A DNA stretch of 64,000 bases from Intestinibacter bartlettii (GCF_000154445.1 NZ_DS499569.1); one strand, 5' to 3'. Counted from the stretch's first letter, positions 45,307 to 54,809 are shown. Notes: generated by a model not told the origin, from the sequence alone. A program made the numbers and translations.

Positions 45307-46351
45307 AACTTACTCTTCTCTGACAATACTTACTTACTAACATTTCTATAGCAAGCGTATCTCTCATAAGACCTTTTTTAATTTTATAATCACTTTCTAG
45401 AATGTAGTTTAACATATCTATTATCATAGATTCTGTAAAGTTTCTACTTATTTTTATAGATTTATTTACTATAAATAAAGATAGTTTTAATTTGTCTGAT
45501 ATTGCCTTATTATTTAAACCTTTGTTTAATAATTCTTTTACTTGAAGTACTATTTTAAATTGTCTATTTATCATAGCAAATATACCTAAAACAGACTCTC
45601 CTTCGTTTATCATATCATTTAATATCTTTATAGCATTTTGTGAATTTTTATCGCCAATATAATCTATTAGTTTAAAAATATCATTTTCTATTTTCTTTTG
45701 CGAAAGCCTATCTATTATTTCATTCGTTACTTTTGTATCTGAACCTGCGAAAGAACTTATTTTTCTTATTTCATTATCTATATCTGATAGAGTATATTCA
45801 TTATTTTTATCCTTATATCCAGTTGATTCTATAAAGTACATAATTTGAGCATTATCTATCATTGTGTTATTTTTTTCAAATTTCTTTTTAGTCCATTTAA
45901 ACAGTTCCATATCAGATATTTTTTCACAGTTATAGGCAATTCCATTTTTGCTTATTGTGTTTACTATGCTTTTTCTTTTATCTACTTCTCCATATACAGC
46001 AAAAACTAAAATAGTTGTGTCCGGAATATTTTCCAAATGACTTGCAAATGTCTTTTCATCTTTGTCTGAGAAATTCTTTTTCTTAGACTTTGTAAGTAAT
46101 TCAAAATCCTTTACTATTACTATTTTCCTTTCGTCCATAAATGGAAGTGTTTCTATAGAACTAAGAAGTTGATCTAGTGTAGTTTCTTTTCCGTCTATTA
46201 TTTCTAAATTGAAATCTATCATACTTTCATTTAAAGATTCTCTAAATAATTTTATAGCATTATCTATTAAATAATGTTCTTTACCATATAATAGATAAAT
46301 TTTTTCAAAGTTTTTATCTTTTATATTATAGACAATATCCTTGTATTTCAT
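45305..46351 (-). CDS. holA: DNA polymerase III delta subunit
   Basis: This 348-residue clamp-loader subunit opens the beta sliding clamp. The start KIYLLYGKEHYLIDNAIKLF, LPFMDERKIVIVKDFELL near 68-85 and the C-terminal collar domain (GESVLGIFAMINRQFKIVLQVKELLNKG) match HolA/YqeN. Its first 26 bases overlap the end of comEC, as often seen for the Bacillus comEC-holA-rpsT cluster. Confidence 0.93.
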   Translation of the reverse strand: MKYKDIVYNIKDKNFEKIYLLYGKEHYLIDNAIKLFRESLNESMIDFNLEIIDGKETTLDQLLSSIETLPFMDERKIVIVKDFELLTKSKKKNFSDKDEKTFASHLENIPDTTILVFAVYGEVDKRKSIVNTISKNGIAYNCEKISDMELFKWTKKKFEKNNTMIDNAQIMYFIESTGYKDKNNEYTLSDIDNEIRKISSFAGSDTKVTNEIIDRLSQKKIENDIFKLIDYIGDKNSQNAIKILNDMINEGESVLGIFAMINRQFKIVLQVKELLNKGLNNKAISDKLKLSLFIVNKSIKISRNFTESMIIDMLNYILESDYKIKKGLMRDTLAIEMLVSKYCQRRVS

Positions 46352-47585
46352 TTTCTTGCTCCTTCATAGTTTTAATTTCTTTGTATATCATGTAAGAGAA
46401 AATTAAAACATAATAAATTATTACATATATTATATTAGGATTCTCAACTTGTATATATCCAATTTCTATCTTGCTTATTTTGTCCAATATATAATATACC
46501 ATATTAATAAGGTTTTTGTTTATATAAACTATAACTTTTGTAATATTTAAGTTAATTTCAAATAATAAAATACTAAAAATACTTAAATTCATGATAATTC
46601 CTATAAACGGTATTATCACTATATTGCCTAAAATAGATAAAAGTGCAATTCCTCCAAATACATAGTAAACTATCGGCATAGTTAATATATTAGCTGCTAT
46701 AGTCATTGATATGATATTAAATTTTAATTTTTTTATTATTATTTTATTAAAATACAATATAGACAATGTTGCCAAAAATGACAACTGAAAACTAATATTA
46801 TACATAGTGTATGGATTATTTATAATTAATACACTAGCAATTAATGATAATGTTGTTATTCCATCTCTTTTTTTAAATAAAAATACAGCTAAGTACATAA
46901 TTATAACGAAAAATATCGCTCTTATTATGGAAGGAGAAAATCCTACCATTATACTGTATAAGAACATAATTGCTATTAAGATACATAGCTTATATATTTT
47001 ATTTATACCTCTTATAATATAAGCTATTAATACACATATTATCCCTGTATGAAGCCCTGATATTGCGATTACATGGCTTGTACCTGTTCTTGAAAACATC
47101 TCACTCTCTTCTTCTGTTAAATCATCTTTTATTCCAAGTAAACATGAATTTATAAAATTAGATGAATCTTTATATAGATATCTAAATGTATCTCTCATAT
47201 ATATTTTAAATTTTCCTATATATGTGTAAAACTTATTTTTTCCAATTACTTTAAAATAATTTGAATTAATTAATCCCTTATATCCACAACTCTTTATATA
47301 TCGTCCATAATCAAAATCATCAAAACCTAATTTATCTAAATCTTTTAAATTTCCTTCTACTTTTACAATTTGTCCTATTTTAATATCATACTTTCTTTTA
47401 TAGTCATTTATCAAGTATCCATCTATTATATATTGTGTATACTTATCTTTTTCCTTTTTATCTTTTACAACTCCGCTTATAGTTATATCTATATCCGAAT
47501 TTATATTATCTAGTTCTTTTCCTAATGTAATAAAAAATCCCAGAATTAAAATTATTATAAATATCAATAATAACGGTCTTCTCAA
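46326..47585 (-). CDS. comEC: ComEC/Rec2-type DNA-uptake channel lacking the MBL domain
   Basis: This 419-residue membrane protein has an N-terminal helix, a DUF4131/OB-like extracellular part (about 30-130) and the Competence domain of several helices (FSRTGTSHVIAISGLHTGIICVLIAY near 160-185, VGFSPSIIRAIFFVIIMYLAVFLFKKRDGITTLSLIASVLIINNPYTMYNISFQLSFLATLSIL, here given by its ends VGFSPSIIRAIF and FQLSFLATLSIL). The HAISGLH-like and SFQLSFLAT motifs are standard. ComEC usually continues with a metallo-beta-lactamase domain of about 250-300 residues; here the protein stops before it and overlaps holA. A stand-alone MBL protein of the matching type is encoded at 51489. Confidence 0.9.
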   Translation of the reverse strand: MRRPLLLIFIIILILGFFITLGKELDNINSDIDITISGVVKDKKEKDKYTQYIIDGYLINDYKRKYDIKIGQIVKVEGNLKDLDKLGFDDFDYGRYIKSCGYKGLINSNYFKVIGKNKFYTYIGKFKIYMRDTFRYLYKDSSNFINSCLLGIKDDLTEEESEMFSRTGTSHVIAISGLHTGIICVLIAYIIRGINKIYKLCILIAIMFLYSIMVGFSPSIIRAIFFVIIMYLAVFLFKKRDGITTLSLIASVLIINNPYTMYNISFQLSFLATLSILYFNKIIIKKLKFNIISMTIAANILTMPIVYYVFGGIALLSILGNIVIIPFIGIIMNLSIFSILLFEINLNITKVIVYINKNLINMVYYILDKISKIEIGYIQVENPNIIYVIIYYVLIFSYMIYKEIKTMKEQENEIQGYCL

Positions 47586-47654
47586 AATATCCCTCCTAAA
47601 ATCTAATTTTCTCTATTATTGACCTTAATTTCTAAATCTAGTCCTATATTAAAA

Positions 47655-47688
47655 AAATAAGGTATGCCAAAACTGACATACCTTACTT
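47655..47688 (-). terminator. Terminator of the aminotransferase gene
   Basis: TAAGGTATG (47658-47666) / CATACCTTA (47677-47685) hairpin followed by T7 on the minus strand. Confidence 0.85.
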
Positions 47689-47704
47689 TAATTATATGTA
47701 TTTA

Positions 47705-48895
47705 TTATTTTAATTCATTTTTTATAACTTCAGCTATTCTCTGTATTCCTATTACTATTCTTTCTTCATCCATATTTGAATAATTTAATCTAAAGTTGTT
47801 AGTTTTAGTTCTTCCCGGATAGAAAGCAACCCCTGGAACATATGCTACATTATTATCTACACATTTTTTCATCATTTCAGTAGTATTTATACTTTCAGGT
47901 ACTGTAACCCACATAAATAATCCACCTTCTGGATGAGTCCATTTAACTCCTTCTGGGAATTCTTCTTCTATTGTTTTTAACATTAAGTCTCTACGCTTTT
48001 TATAAAGAGCTCTTATTTCTAAAACATGTGCATCTACATCACATTCATCTAAATATCTACTAACTTCTAATTGAGATATTGTTGATGTTTGTAAATCACC
48101 ATCTTCTTTACATCTTATATATTTAGCTAATATTTCTGGTGATGCGCATACCCATCCAAGTCTATATCCTGGACATAATATTTTTGAGAATGTTCCTAAA
48201 TATACAACATAACCTTCTTTATCAAAAGATTTTAATGAAGGTAAAAATTCTCCTTCATATCTTAATTCACCATATGGGTTATCTTCTAAAGCTACTACTT
48301 TATATTTAGTTATTAATTCAACGAATTTTTTACGTTTTTCAAGTGGCCAAGTTCTACCTGTTGGATTTTGAAAATCTGGTATAACATATATCATTTTTAC
48401 TCTATCAGTAGTTTGTAAAACTTTTTCTAAAGCTTCCATATTCATACCATCTTCATCAGTTTCAACTTCTATGTATTTTGGTCCATATCCATTAAATGCA
48501 TTTAAAGCACCTAAATATGTAGGACTTTCACATAATATTACGTCCCCTTCATCTATAAATATTTTACCAGAAAACTCTAATGCTTGTTGTGAACCGCTAG
48601 TTACTAGTATATCATCAGCAGCTACATTTGTTTTTTGTTTTGCATTCATCCTATCAGCTATTTGTTGTCTGAATTTTGGGAAACCTTGAGCCGAAGAATA
48701 TTGAAGTGCTACGGTTCCTACTTCATCTAAAACTTCATTAGCCATTCTTTTCATATCTGCTACTGGAAATAATTCTGGTGCAGGTAGTCCCCCTGCAAAA
48801 GATATTACTTCTGGTTTAGCAGTTAATGCTAATATATCACTTATTTCAGATCCCCCTTCTACCATCATACGTTTTGCATATTTTACTTCTTTCAT
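47705..48895 (-). CDS. PLP-dependent aminotransferase (class I/II, 2-aminoadipate/LysN-like)
   Basis: This 396-residue fold-type I aminotransferase has ISFAGGLPAPELFP (about 30-43), TSGSQQALEFSGKIFIDEGD, YVIPDFQNPTGRTW, the ALEDNPYGELRY aspartate region and the PLP lysine in LGTFSKILCPGYRLGW (about 230-245). The pattern is that of the LysN/aminoadipate and broad aromatic or branched-chain transaminases related to the MocR output domain, without an attached DNA-binding domain. Substrate cannot be told from sequence. GGGGTGAT precedes the ATG. It is a single gene. Confidence 0.88.
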   Translation of the reverse strand: MKEVKYAKRMMVEGGSEISDILALTAKPEVISFAGGLPAPELFPVADMKRMANEVLDEVGTVALQYSSAQGFPKFRQQIADRMNAKQKTNVAADDILVTSGSQQALEFSGKIFIDEGDVILCESPTYLGALNAFNGYGPKYIEVETDEDGMNMEALEKVLQTTDRVKMIYVIPDFQNPTGRTWPLEKRKKFVELITKYKVVALEDNPYGELRYEGEFLPSLKSFDKEGYVVYLGTFSKILCPGYRLGWVCASPEILAKYIRCKEDGDLQTSTISQLEVSRYLDECDVDAHVLEIRALYKKRRDLMLKTIEEEFPEGVKWTHPEGGLFMWVTVPESINTTEMMKKCVDNNVAYVPGVAFYPGRTKTNNFRLNYSNMDEERIVIGIQRIAEVIKNELK

Positions 48896-49019
48896 ATTAT
48901 CACCCCAGTTATTTTTTGTTCATGAATATATTGTATACTTATTTTCAGAATAGTCTATTATATCAAAAAAATTTTATATAAAAATTGACATTTCTAAGCT
49001 TTTTTTTACATAAAATCAA

Positions 49020-49055
49020 AAATAGCGCCAACCTTAAAGATTAGACGCTATTTTA
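49020..49055 (-). terminator. Terminator of the acyltransferase pair
   Basis: AATAGCG (49021-49027) / CGCTATT (49046-49052) with A-rich and T-rich flanks; it ends the two-gene unit 49067-51226. Confidence 0.75.
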
Positions 49056-49066
49056 AAAATTTAAAC

Positions 49067-50242
49067 TTAAACAAGTTCATCTATATAATTTATTCTTTTT
49101 TCAAATAAAACATTTAGTAATTCTTTTTGAGTATTAATTAAACTAGATTCATCAATTTCATTTAACATGAAGATTTCATCTGTATTTAAATATGAAAATG
49201 CAAGTTGTGTTATAGAATTTATATCTAGTTCTATATCATAATCTTCTTCAACTCTTTGTATTTTTATTTTATTATCACATACAGATATTTTAAATACAGA
49301 GTTATTTTGCTTTATATATTTATCTATAACTTTTATTTTTATATATTTATTATTTATTTTTTGTGTATCTATATTGCAGGAATTTAAACTTTCAATATAT
49401 TTTTCAAAGTTTATAACTCTCCCAGCCATAAATGGTATTAGCTTTATTTCACAAGTTTTTAAATTAGCAATTATTAGTTTAATTTTATCATCTACAGGTG
49501 CATTTATAACTGTTTTTTTACACTGTGTATTATGATTATATATATAGGCTAACATAGATTTTAAAGAAGAAATATTGTTGTATATTAATTCTCTTACAAA
49601 GAATGTATCTCCTTGAATATAATATGCTATATAACTATTGTTTTCTTCATCAATATATATATATCCACTTTCAGAACTTACTTCTTTTATAAATCTATTA
49701 AAATAAGCTTCATCTCTAACTGCATATCCATTTAAAGACTCCATTGCTTTAGTATAAATTCTTGATAAAGTTTCTGCATCTTCAAATGTGGCCTTTCTAA
49801 GTTTAGATGATAATCTAAATCCTAAAAGTTCATCAGTTCTAAGATTATATTGAATTTGGTCATAACAGTGATCAAATCCGTATCTTTTATACAGTCTATA
49901 ATCTATAGCCATTAAAAGAGATACTATCTCTCCATTTTTGTATAACTCTTCTAATGTATAAGTCATTAAATGTTTCATATAACCAAGCCCTCTAACTTCT
50001 GGTTTTGATGAAACTCCGACTACATAAGATACATCGTATTTATTATCTCTAAGGTCTATCGTATACTTATTTAATTGAAGTGCAGATAAAACCTCGTCGT
50101 TTTCTTCTATTATAATAGTATTATTTTCATCATACACATTTTCAAAATAATACTTTACAAAATCTTCTCCATCCTCAAAACAATAATTCCAAACAGAAAC
50201 TACTTGATCTTTATCAATTGGCTTAGCATATCTAATATTCAA
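49067..50242 (-). CDS. GNAT-family acetyltransferase, Eis-like
   Basis: This 391-residue protein starts with a GNAT fold (NIRYAKPIDKDQVVSVWNYCFED) whose acetyl-CoA loop is VSSKPEVRGLGYMKHLMTYTLEEL (about 76-99, R-G-L-G), followed by a second GNAT-like half and a C-terminal SCP2-like part (VINFEKYIESL and FSYLNTDEIFMLNEID). That tripartite layout is the Eis family, which acetylates amines on aminoglycosides, peptides or polyamines. The native substrate is unknown. It follows the DUF2156 gene with no gap, so the two are one unit. Confidence 0.82.
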   Translation of the reverse strand: MNIRYAKPIDKDQVVSVWNYCFEDGEDFVKYYFENVYDENNTIIIEENDEVLSALQLNKYTIDLRDNKYDVSYVVGVSSKPEVRGLGYMKHLMTYTLEELYKNGEIVSLLMAIDYRLYKRYGFDHCYDQIQYNLRTDELLGFRLSSKLRKATFEDAETLSRIYTKAMESLNGYAVRDEAYFNRFIKEVSSESGYIYIDEENNSYIAYYIQGDTFFVRELIYNNISSLKSMLAYIYNHNTQCKKTVINAPVDDKIKLIIANLKTCEIKLIPFMAGRVINFEKYIESLNSCNIDTQKINNKYIKIKVIDKYIKQNNSVFKISVCDNKIKIQRVEEDYDIELDINSITQLAFSYLNTDEIFMLNEIDESSLINTQKELLNVLFEKRINYIDELV

Positions 50243-51226
50243 TTAGTTAGCCTCCCTAACTGTGTATTTTTCAACAAATTTACAAGGATGGTAAGATAAT
50301 TTAGCTTTTCTAAGTCCTTCTATTCCCATATCTTCTTCTCTGTTTACAAATTCTACATCTGGGAATTCGTGAACTAAAAATTGTTGATTTATATAAGGAT
50401 ATAATCCTCTTATTTCTGGATTAGCTTTTTCTATGTGGATTAATGCCATATTGTTGTTTAATAATTCTCCCATAGTAAATGCTTCTAATTTTCCATCTAT
50501 ATAAATTCCAGCTATTTTTAATCTATCGCATACTTCATCGTAATGAGCGAATAATTTTTCGATACCTAATCTTTCGTCATCTACGCCTTCTTCAATATTG
50601 TTATTTTCTTCTTTATTTACTGTCCAATCATCTAATAATTGTCTGCAGTCATCAAAATCAGCTTTTCCAAGAAGTCTATATTCAAATCTTCCTTCATATT
50701 CACTTAAGAAATAGTTTATATGATTTCTCTTCTTGCTATTTTTTCTTCCTTTTAATGTTCTTAATATTTCTCCATCATAAACATAATCGAATATGTCTCT
50801 TTCTGCTACATATTCAAATCTATCACCATATTGTTCTTTTAGATAATCTACAACTTCTTCAGTTATTCCTCTAAAGTAAAGTTTTTCTTCTATTTCTTTA
50901 AAGTAATCTAATACAAAATCTATAACTTTTGGTAAATCTTCTTTTTTAGCAAGAGGTAATATAGAGAATACTTCTCCTTCATATTCTCCAACTAAAACTG
51001 CAAAATTATCTCCTATATGGTATGCAGTTTTATATGCATGTTGCCACATATAAAGTGTATTGAAGTTGTATTCACATGCTTCATAATCTACTAAATCAAA
51101 GTATGGATTTAATATTTCTCTATCTTCTATAGTTATTTCCTTAAATTGAGGCTTTAAACTATTTTTTCCTTGTTGTATTATTTGTTCAAAAAGATTAATA
51201 CTTTCTCTTTCTTCTGTTATTAACAT
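50243..51226 (-). CDS. DUF2156 (phosphatidylglycerol lysyltransferase-like) protein
   Basis: This 327-residue soluble protein matches the DUF2156 domain, a double-GNAT fold that in MprF moves lysine from tRNA to lipids. Typical parts are ITIEDREILNPYFDLVDYEACEYNFNTLYMWQHAY near the start, LKGRKNSKKRNHINYFLSEY near 158-177, FTMGELLNNNMALIHIEKANPEIRGLYPYINQQF and LRKAKLSYHPCKFVEKY at the end. It lacks the membrane flippase half of MprF, so the acceptor is open. AGGAGG precedes the ATG. It is coupled to the Eis-like gene. Confidence 0.85.
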   Translation of the reverse strand: MLITEERESINLFEQIIQQGKNSLKPQFKEITIEDREILNPYFDLVDYEACEYNFNTLYMWQHAYKTAYHIGDNFAVLVGEYEGEVFSILPLAKKEDLPKVIDFVLDYFKEIEEKLYFRGITEEVVDYLKEQYGDRFEYVAERDIFDYVYDGEILRTLKGRKNSKKRNHINYFLSEYEGRFEYRLLGKADFDDCRQLLDDWTVNKEENNNIEEGVDDERLGIEKLFAHYDEVCDRLKIAGIYIDGKLEAFTMGELLNNNMALIHIEKANPEIRGLYPYINQQFLVHEFPDVEFVNREEDMGIEGLRKAKLSYHPCKFVEKYTVREAN

Positions 51227-51488
51227 AAATTCCTCCTATAATTAAAGAAAATCTCTATTTTTTGTATTCTAGATTGATTTTCCTGCACTATACCTAATTA
51301 AGTGCATTTATATTACACAATAAATTTTCTTTATTAATTGATTTATTTAAATATTTTTAAAGAAAATTTTTACATTTATTGTATTCTTTTCTATTTCAAT
51401 GTCAAAACTATTATTATATTTATTTCAATATTCTATTTTACCCAAGATAATATCTAATAAACATGTATTTTAATGGAGTGATTGTAAC

Positions 51489-52325
51489 TTGAATAAAAAA
51501 TTATTAATTTTTTCAATTATTATAATAGCACTTTTAACTGGTTGTGACAAAAATAAAGATTTTTGCATCCATGTAATAGATGTCGGCCAAGCTGACTCTA
51601 TTTTAATTACAACGCCATCTAACAAAAATATGTTAATCGATGGTGGTGATGAAGATAGTGCTAAAATCATAAAATCATATTTAAAAAATAAAAAAGTAAA
51701 AAATTTAGATGTAGTTATAGCTACACACCCTGACAGTGACCATATTGGCAGCTTAGACTATATAATTGATAATTTTGATGTAGAAAAAATTTATATGCCT
51801 AATCAAACCACTGACAGTGAATGCTACATCAACTTAATTGATTCTTGTAATAAAAAAAATTTAAAAGTAAATTATCTGTCAAAAGATGACTCTTTCAACC
51901 TAGACGATTCCACAAATATATATGTATTAAGTCCAAGTTATATAACAGATAATAATAATTCAAATTCCATTGTACTAAATATTTCGTATAAAAACAATAA
52001 CTTTTTATTTACTGGTGATTGTGAGGAAAGTAATGAAATGGATATGATTAATTCGTATAACCTAGAAGATATCGATTTCCTAAAAGTAGCCCATCATGGA
52101 AGTTACACAGCTAGCTCTTTAACTTTTTTAGAAGAAACTACACCTGATATTGCTGTAATTTCGTGTGGATATAAAAATAGTTATGGGCATCCCCATAAAT
52201 CAACTTTAGATAACTTAGAATCTGTAGATGCGAAAATTTTTAGAACCGATCAAAACGGAAGTATGCAGTTTTATTCAGATGGAGAAAAAATTTATTCTAA
52301 AGTTAAATATAAAGAATATAAATGA
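51489..52325 (+). CDS. ComEC/Rec2-type metallo-beta-lactamase-fold lipoprotein
   Basis: This 278-residue protein has a short signal sequence ending in a lipobox (IIALLTGC, cysteine 19) and then a metallo-beta-lactamase fold of the ComEC type: IDVGQADSILITTPSNKNMLIDGG, the zinc motif THPDSDHIG, NFLFTGDCEES, KVAHHGSYTAS and SCGYKNSYGHPHKST. Many such proteins are called ComE operon protein 3-like hydrolases. Being anchored outside the membrane, it could be the nuclease-like part missing from the ComEC encoded at 46326. The start is a TTG with GGAGTG 10 bases upstream. It is flanked by a 262-bp gap without other genes. Confidence 0.85.
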   Translation: MNKKLLIFSIIIIALLTGCDKNKDFCIHVIDVGQADSILITTPSNKNMLIDGGDEDSAKIIKSYLKNKKVKNLDVVIATHPDSDHIGSLDYIIDNFDVEKIYMPNQTTDSECYINLIDSCNKKNLKVNYLSKDDSFNLDDSTNIYVLSPSYITDNNNSNSIVLNISYKNNNFLFTGDCEESNEMDMINSYNLEDIDFLKVAHHGSYTASSLTFLEETTPDIAVISCGYKNSYGHPHKSTLDNLESVDAKIFRTDQNGSMQFYSDGEKIYSKVKYKEYK

Positions 52326-52419
52326 AAATAGGAGCACACTAAAAATGCTCCCTTTTTTTATAAATTTAAAATGAGGATAAATTCCTATAACTTATAAAAA
52401 TTATCTCTTTTAACCTTTT

Positions 52420-52473
52420 ATATCTTTAAAACTTCTTATATCTTTAAAACTTCTTATATCTTTAAAACTTCTC
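52420..52473. repeat. 18-bp tandem repeat, three copies
   Basis: Three head-to-tail copies of ATATCTTTAAAACTTCTT (the last copy ends in C). On the minus strand each copy reads Glu-Val-Leu-Lys-Ile-stop, so the last five codons plus stop of the LysM lysozyme gene are repeated twice downstream. Confidence 0.92.
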
Positions 52474-53818
52474 CTGTATAAATCAAGTTTGGATTTGTTA
52501 TATCATTTTTTTGAATTAACTCTTTATAATCAACATCTAGTTTTCTTGATATTCCTAATAAAGTATCTCCTTTTTGAACTGTATACATAGTATTGAAATT
52601 ATATCCTCTTATACTTGAATTTATTGATGTTTCTATTTTTAAAATTTGACCTGGATAAATTAAATTCGGATTTGTTATATTATTTAAAAGTGCTATTTTA
52701 TCTACTGTAGTATTAAATTTTTTTGCTATTGAAGTAAGTGTATCTCCACTTTGTACTATATAAGTTTTTATATAATGTCTGCTTGATGGTGCGGATAAAT
52801 TGCCTCTTGAATTTGTAGGTATTTTTAATATTTCACCTACATATATTAGATTTGGATTTTGTAAATCATTTAACTCTGCTATTGCTTGAACTGTAGTATC
52901 AAATTTGATTGCAATTGATGTTAATGTGTCTCCACTTTGTACTATATAAGTTGTAGTAAATACTTTCTTTCTCTTTATTATACTTCTATTACCTGGATAT
53001 ATTTTCAATACTTCTCCTACATATATCAAATTTGGATTTACTATAGAATTTGTCACTGTAATCTCATGAACTGTAGTATCATATTTTTGAGCTATTGAAG
53101 TTAGTGTGTCCCCTTCTTGAACTGTGTAATATATAACTCCACTTTGTGTAGATGGTTCTTGTCTTGTTCCTGGAATTCGTTGTGGTTGTTTTTGTTCTTT
53201 TGGAATATCTTCTCTATCATCTAAAAACATTCCATCATAAACTAAGTCTAAGTCTGTACTTGCATTTATTCCTCTTACTCTACCTGTATCTGAATATTGC
53301 CATGCAACGTATTTATTTCCCCAAATAGGATTTGGTGATGGTCCCCCTTCTGATAATTGTGCTATCCATAAAGGATATTCAGAAAGTCCAAGACCTTCAT
53401 ATAAATTATATTGTGCAAAATTAGTATATGTGTAAATTGCTACATCTAATCCACTATAATTTCTTACTTCTTCTAAAAATTCTATTGCTTGACGTGTTAC
53501 TTCATAATTATCAAGCCCACCTGTTTGTTCTAAATCAAGAACTAATTTTAAATCTGAATCCAATCCTCTTATAGTATCTACAAAATATCTAGCTTGTTCA
53601 CTTGGTGTTGGTGATGAGCCTGGGTTAAAAAAATGATAAAATCCTACTTTTATTCCATTTTCTTTTGCTCCATTATAAAATTCATGCAAATATGGGTCTC
53701 TATAAAAAGTTCCTTCTGAAGCTTGTATTATAGCAACCTCTATACCAGCATCTCTAACTTCTCTCCAGTTTATATAACCAGACCAATTGCTTACGTCTAT
53801 TCCTCTATAGCTAGCCAT
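52454..53818 (-). CDS. GH25 lysozyme with four LysM domains
   Basis: This 454-residue wall hydrolase has an N-terminal glycoside hydrolase family 25 domain (about 1-195) with GIDVSNWSGYINW (catalytic Asp), IIQASEGTFYRDP, GFYHFFNPG, KLVLDLEQTGG (catalytic Glu/Asp) and DLDLVYDG, which should cut the N-acetylmuramyl glycosidic bond. After a proline/glutamine linker come four LysM repeats (near 228-275, 290-335, 350-395, 407-454), each with VQxGDTLxxI and NPNLIYxGExLKI. No signal peptide is visible, so release would need lysis, a holin or the spore mother cell. Possibly spore- or phage-derived; no phage genes are nearby. Confidence 0.92.
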   Translation of the reverse strand: MASYRGIDVSNWSGYINWREVRDAGIEVAIIQASEGTFYRDPYLHEFYNGAKENGIKVGFYHFFNPGSSPTPSEQARYFVDTIRGLDSDLKLVLDLEQTGGLDNYEVTRQAIEFLEEVRNYSGLDVAIYTYTNFAQYNLYEGLGLSEYPLWIAQLSEGGPSPNPIWGNKYVAWQYSDTGRVRGINASTDLDLVYDGMFLDDREDIPKEQKQPQRIPGTRQEPSTQSGVIYYTVQEGDTLTSIAQKYDTTVHEITVTNSIVNPNLIYVGEVLKIYPGNRSIIKRKKVFTTTYIVQSGDTLTSIAIKFDTTVQAIAELNDLQNPNLIYVGEILKIPTNSRGNLSAPSSRHYIKTYIVQSGDTLTSIAKKFNTTVDKIALLNNITNPNLIYPGQILKIETSINSSIRGYNFNTMYTVQKGDTLLGISRKLDVDYKELIQKNDITNPNLIYTGEVLKI

Positions 53819-53894
53819 ATTACCCCCCCTAAATTATATTGACTTTAAATAAGCGTTTATTTATTATATTCAATCAAATATTTTTAGTGATTTA

Positions 53895-53935
53895 AAAAAA
53901 GAAACAAATGTTTTTCTCATTTGTTTCTTTTTCTT
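53895..53935 (-). terminator. Terminator of tcdA
   Basis: AAAGAAACAAATG / CATTTGTTTCTTT hairpin with T-rich flanks on both sides, just after the tcdA stop. Confidence 0.9.
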
Positions 53936-53940
53936 TATTA

Positions 53941-54648
53941 TTATCTTTCTAGTAATTCCCTTACTACTACAGATGCTATTGTAAGACCACCCACTGAAGG
54001 TACGAAAGATATACTACCTGGTGTTACTTTTCTTCCGTTCATTATTCTTTCTTGTAATTCTCTTGGTTGTTCTGTTGAGTAAACTACTTTTAATTTTTTA
54101 ATTCTTCTATCTTTAAGCTCTCTTCTAAGAACTTTTGCAAGTGGACAAGTATGTGTTTTGTAGATATCTGTTACTACAATTTTAGTTGGGTCTAATTTAT
54201 TACCCATTCCCATAGAACTTATTATGTTAAATCCTTTTTCTTTACATGTTTCTATAAGTTTTATTTTTGAAGTAACCATATCTATAGCATCTACAACATA
54301 ATCGTAATCTTCTGTTAATATTTCATCACTTGTTTCTGCATTGTATAATTTTTTAATTGCTTTTATATTTAAATCTGGGTTTATATCTAAAAGTCTTTCT
54401 TTCATAACATCTACTTTAAGTCTTCCAATTGTAGAATGTAGTGCTGGTATTTGTCTATTTATATTAGTTATATCAACATCATCGAAATCAACTATAGTTA
54501 TATTTCCAACTCCTGCTCTTACTAAAGCTTCACAAGCGAAACTTCCAACTCCTCCAACTCCGAATACTATAACATTTGCATCTTTTAATTTATCTAGTCC
54601 TTCTTGTCCAACAATAAGGCCAGTTCTCATTTTAAAATCTTTTTTCAT
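53941..54648 (-). CDS. tcdA: tRNA t6A dehydratase TcdA (ThiF family)
   Basis: This 235-residue E1-like ATP-dependent enzyme makes the cyclic form ct6A37 of t6A37 in tRNA. The nucleotide-binding GVGGVGSFACEALVRAGVG (about 32-50) and DFDDVDITNINRQ (about 55-67), DYVVDAIDMVTSKIKLIETC and the family PLAKVLRRELKDRRIK and VYSTEQPRE are present. The position of DPTKIVVTDIYKTHTCPLAK suggests the active cysteine is C166. AGGAG precedes the ATG. mtaB in the same window modifies the same tRNA nucleotide, so this organism may make both forms. Confidence 0.92.
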   Translation of the reverse strand: MKKDFKMRTGLIVGQEGLDKLKDANVIVFGVGGVGSFACEALVRAGVGNITIVDFDDVDITNINRQIPALHSTIGRLKVDVMKERLLDINPDLNIKAIKKLYNAETSDEILTEDYDYVVDAIDMVTSKIKLIETCKEKGFNIISSMGMGNKLDPTKIVVTDIYKTHTCPLAKVLRRELKDRRIKKLKVVYSTEQPRELQERIMNGRKVTPGSISFVPSVGGLTIASVVVRELLER

Positions 54649-54721
54649 AGTTTTTCTCCTAAAATTTTTTTCTTGAACTATTATAATTTAATTTTCACTT
54701 TTTTTAAAGATATATTCTAAC

Positions 54722-54781
54722 AAAAAAAAGAGATATTGCAAATTTAATTTTAAAGTTAAACTTTGTAAGCTCAATATCTCC
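54722..54781 (-). terminator. Terminator of the rhodanese gene
   Basis: GAGATATTG (54730-54738) / CAATATCTC (54772-54780) stem with a long, partly paired loop, followed by T8 on the minus strand. Confidence 0.75.
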
Positions 54782-54809
54782 CCTTTATTTAAATATAAAT
54801 TATATATTT

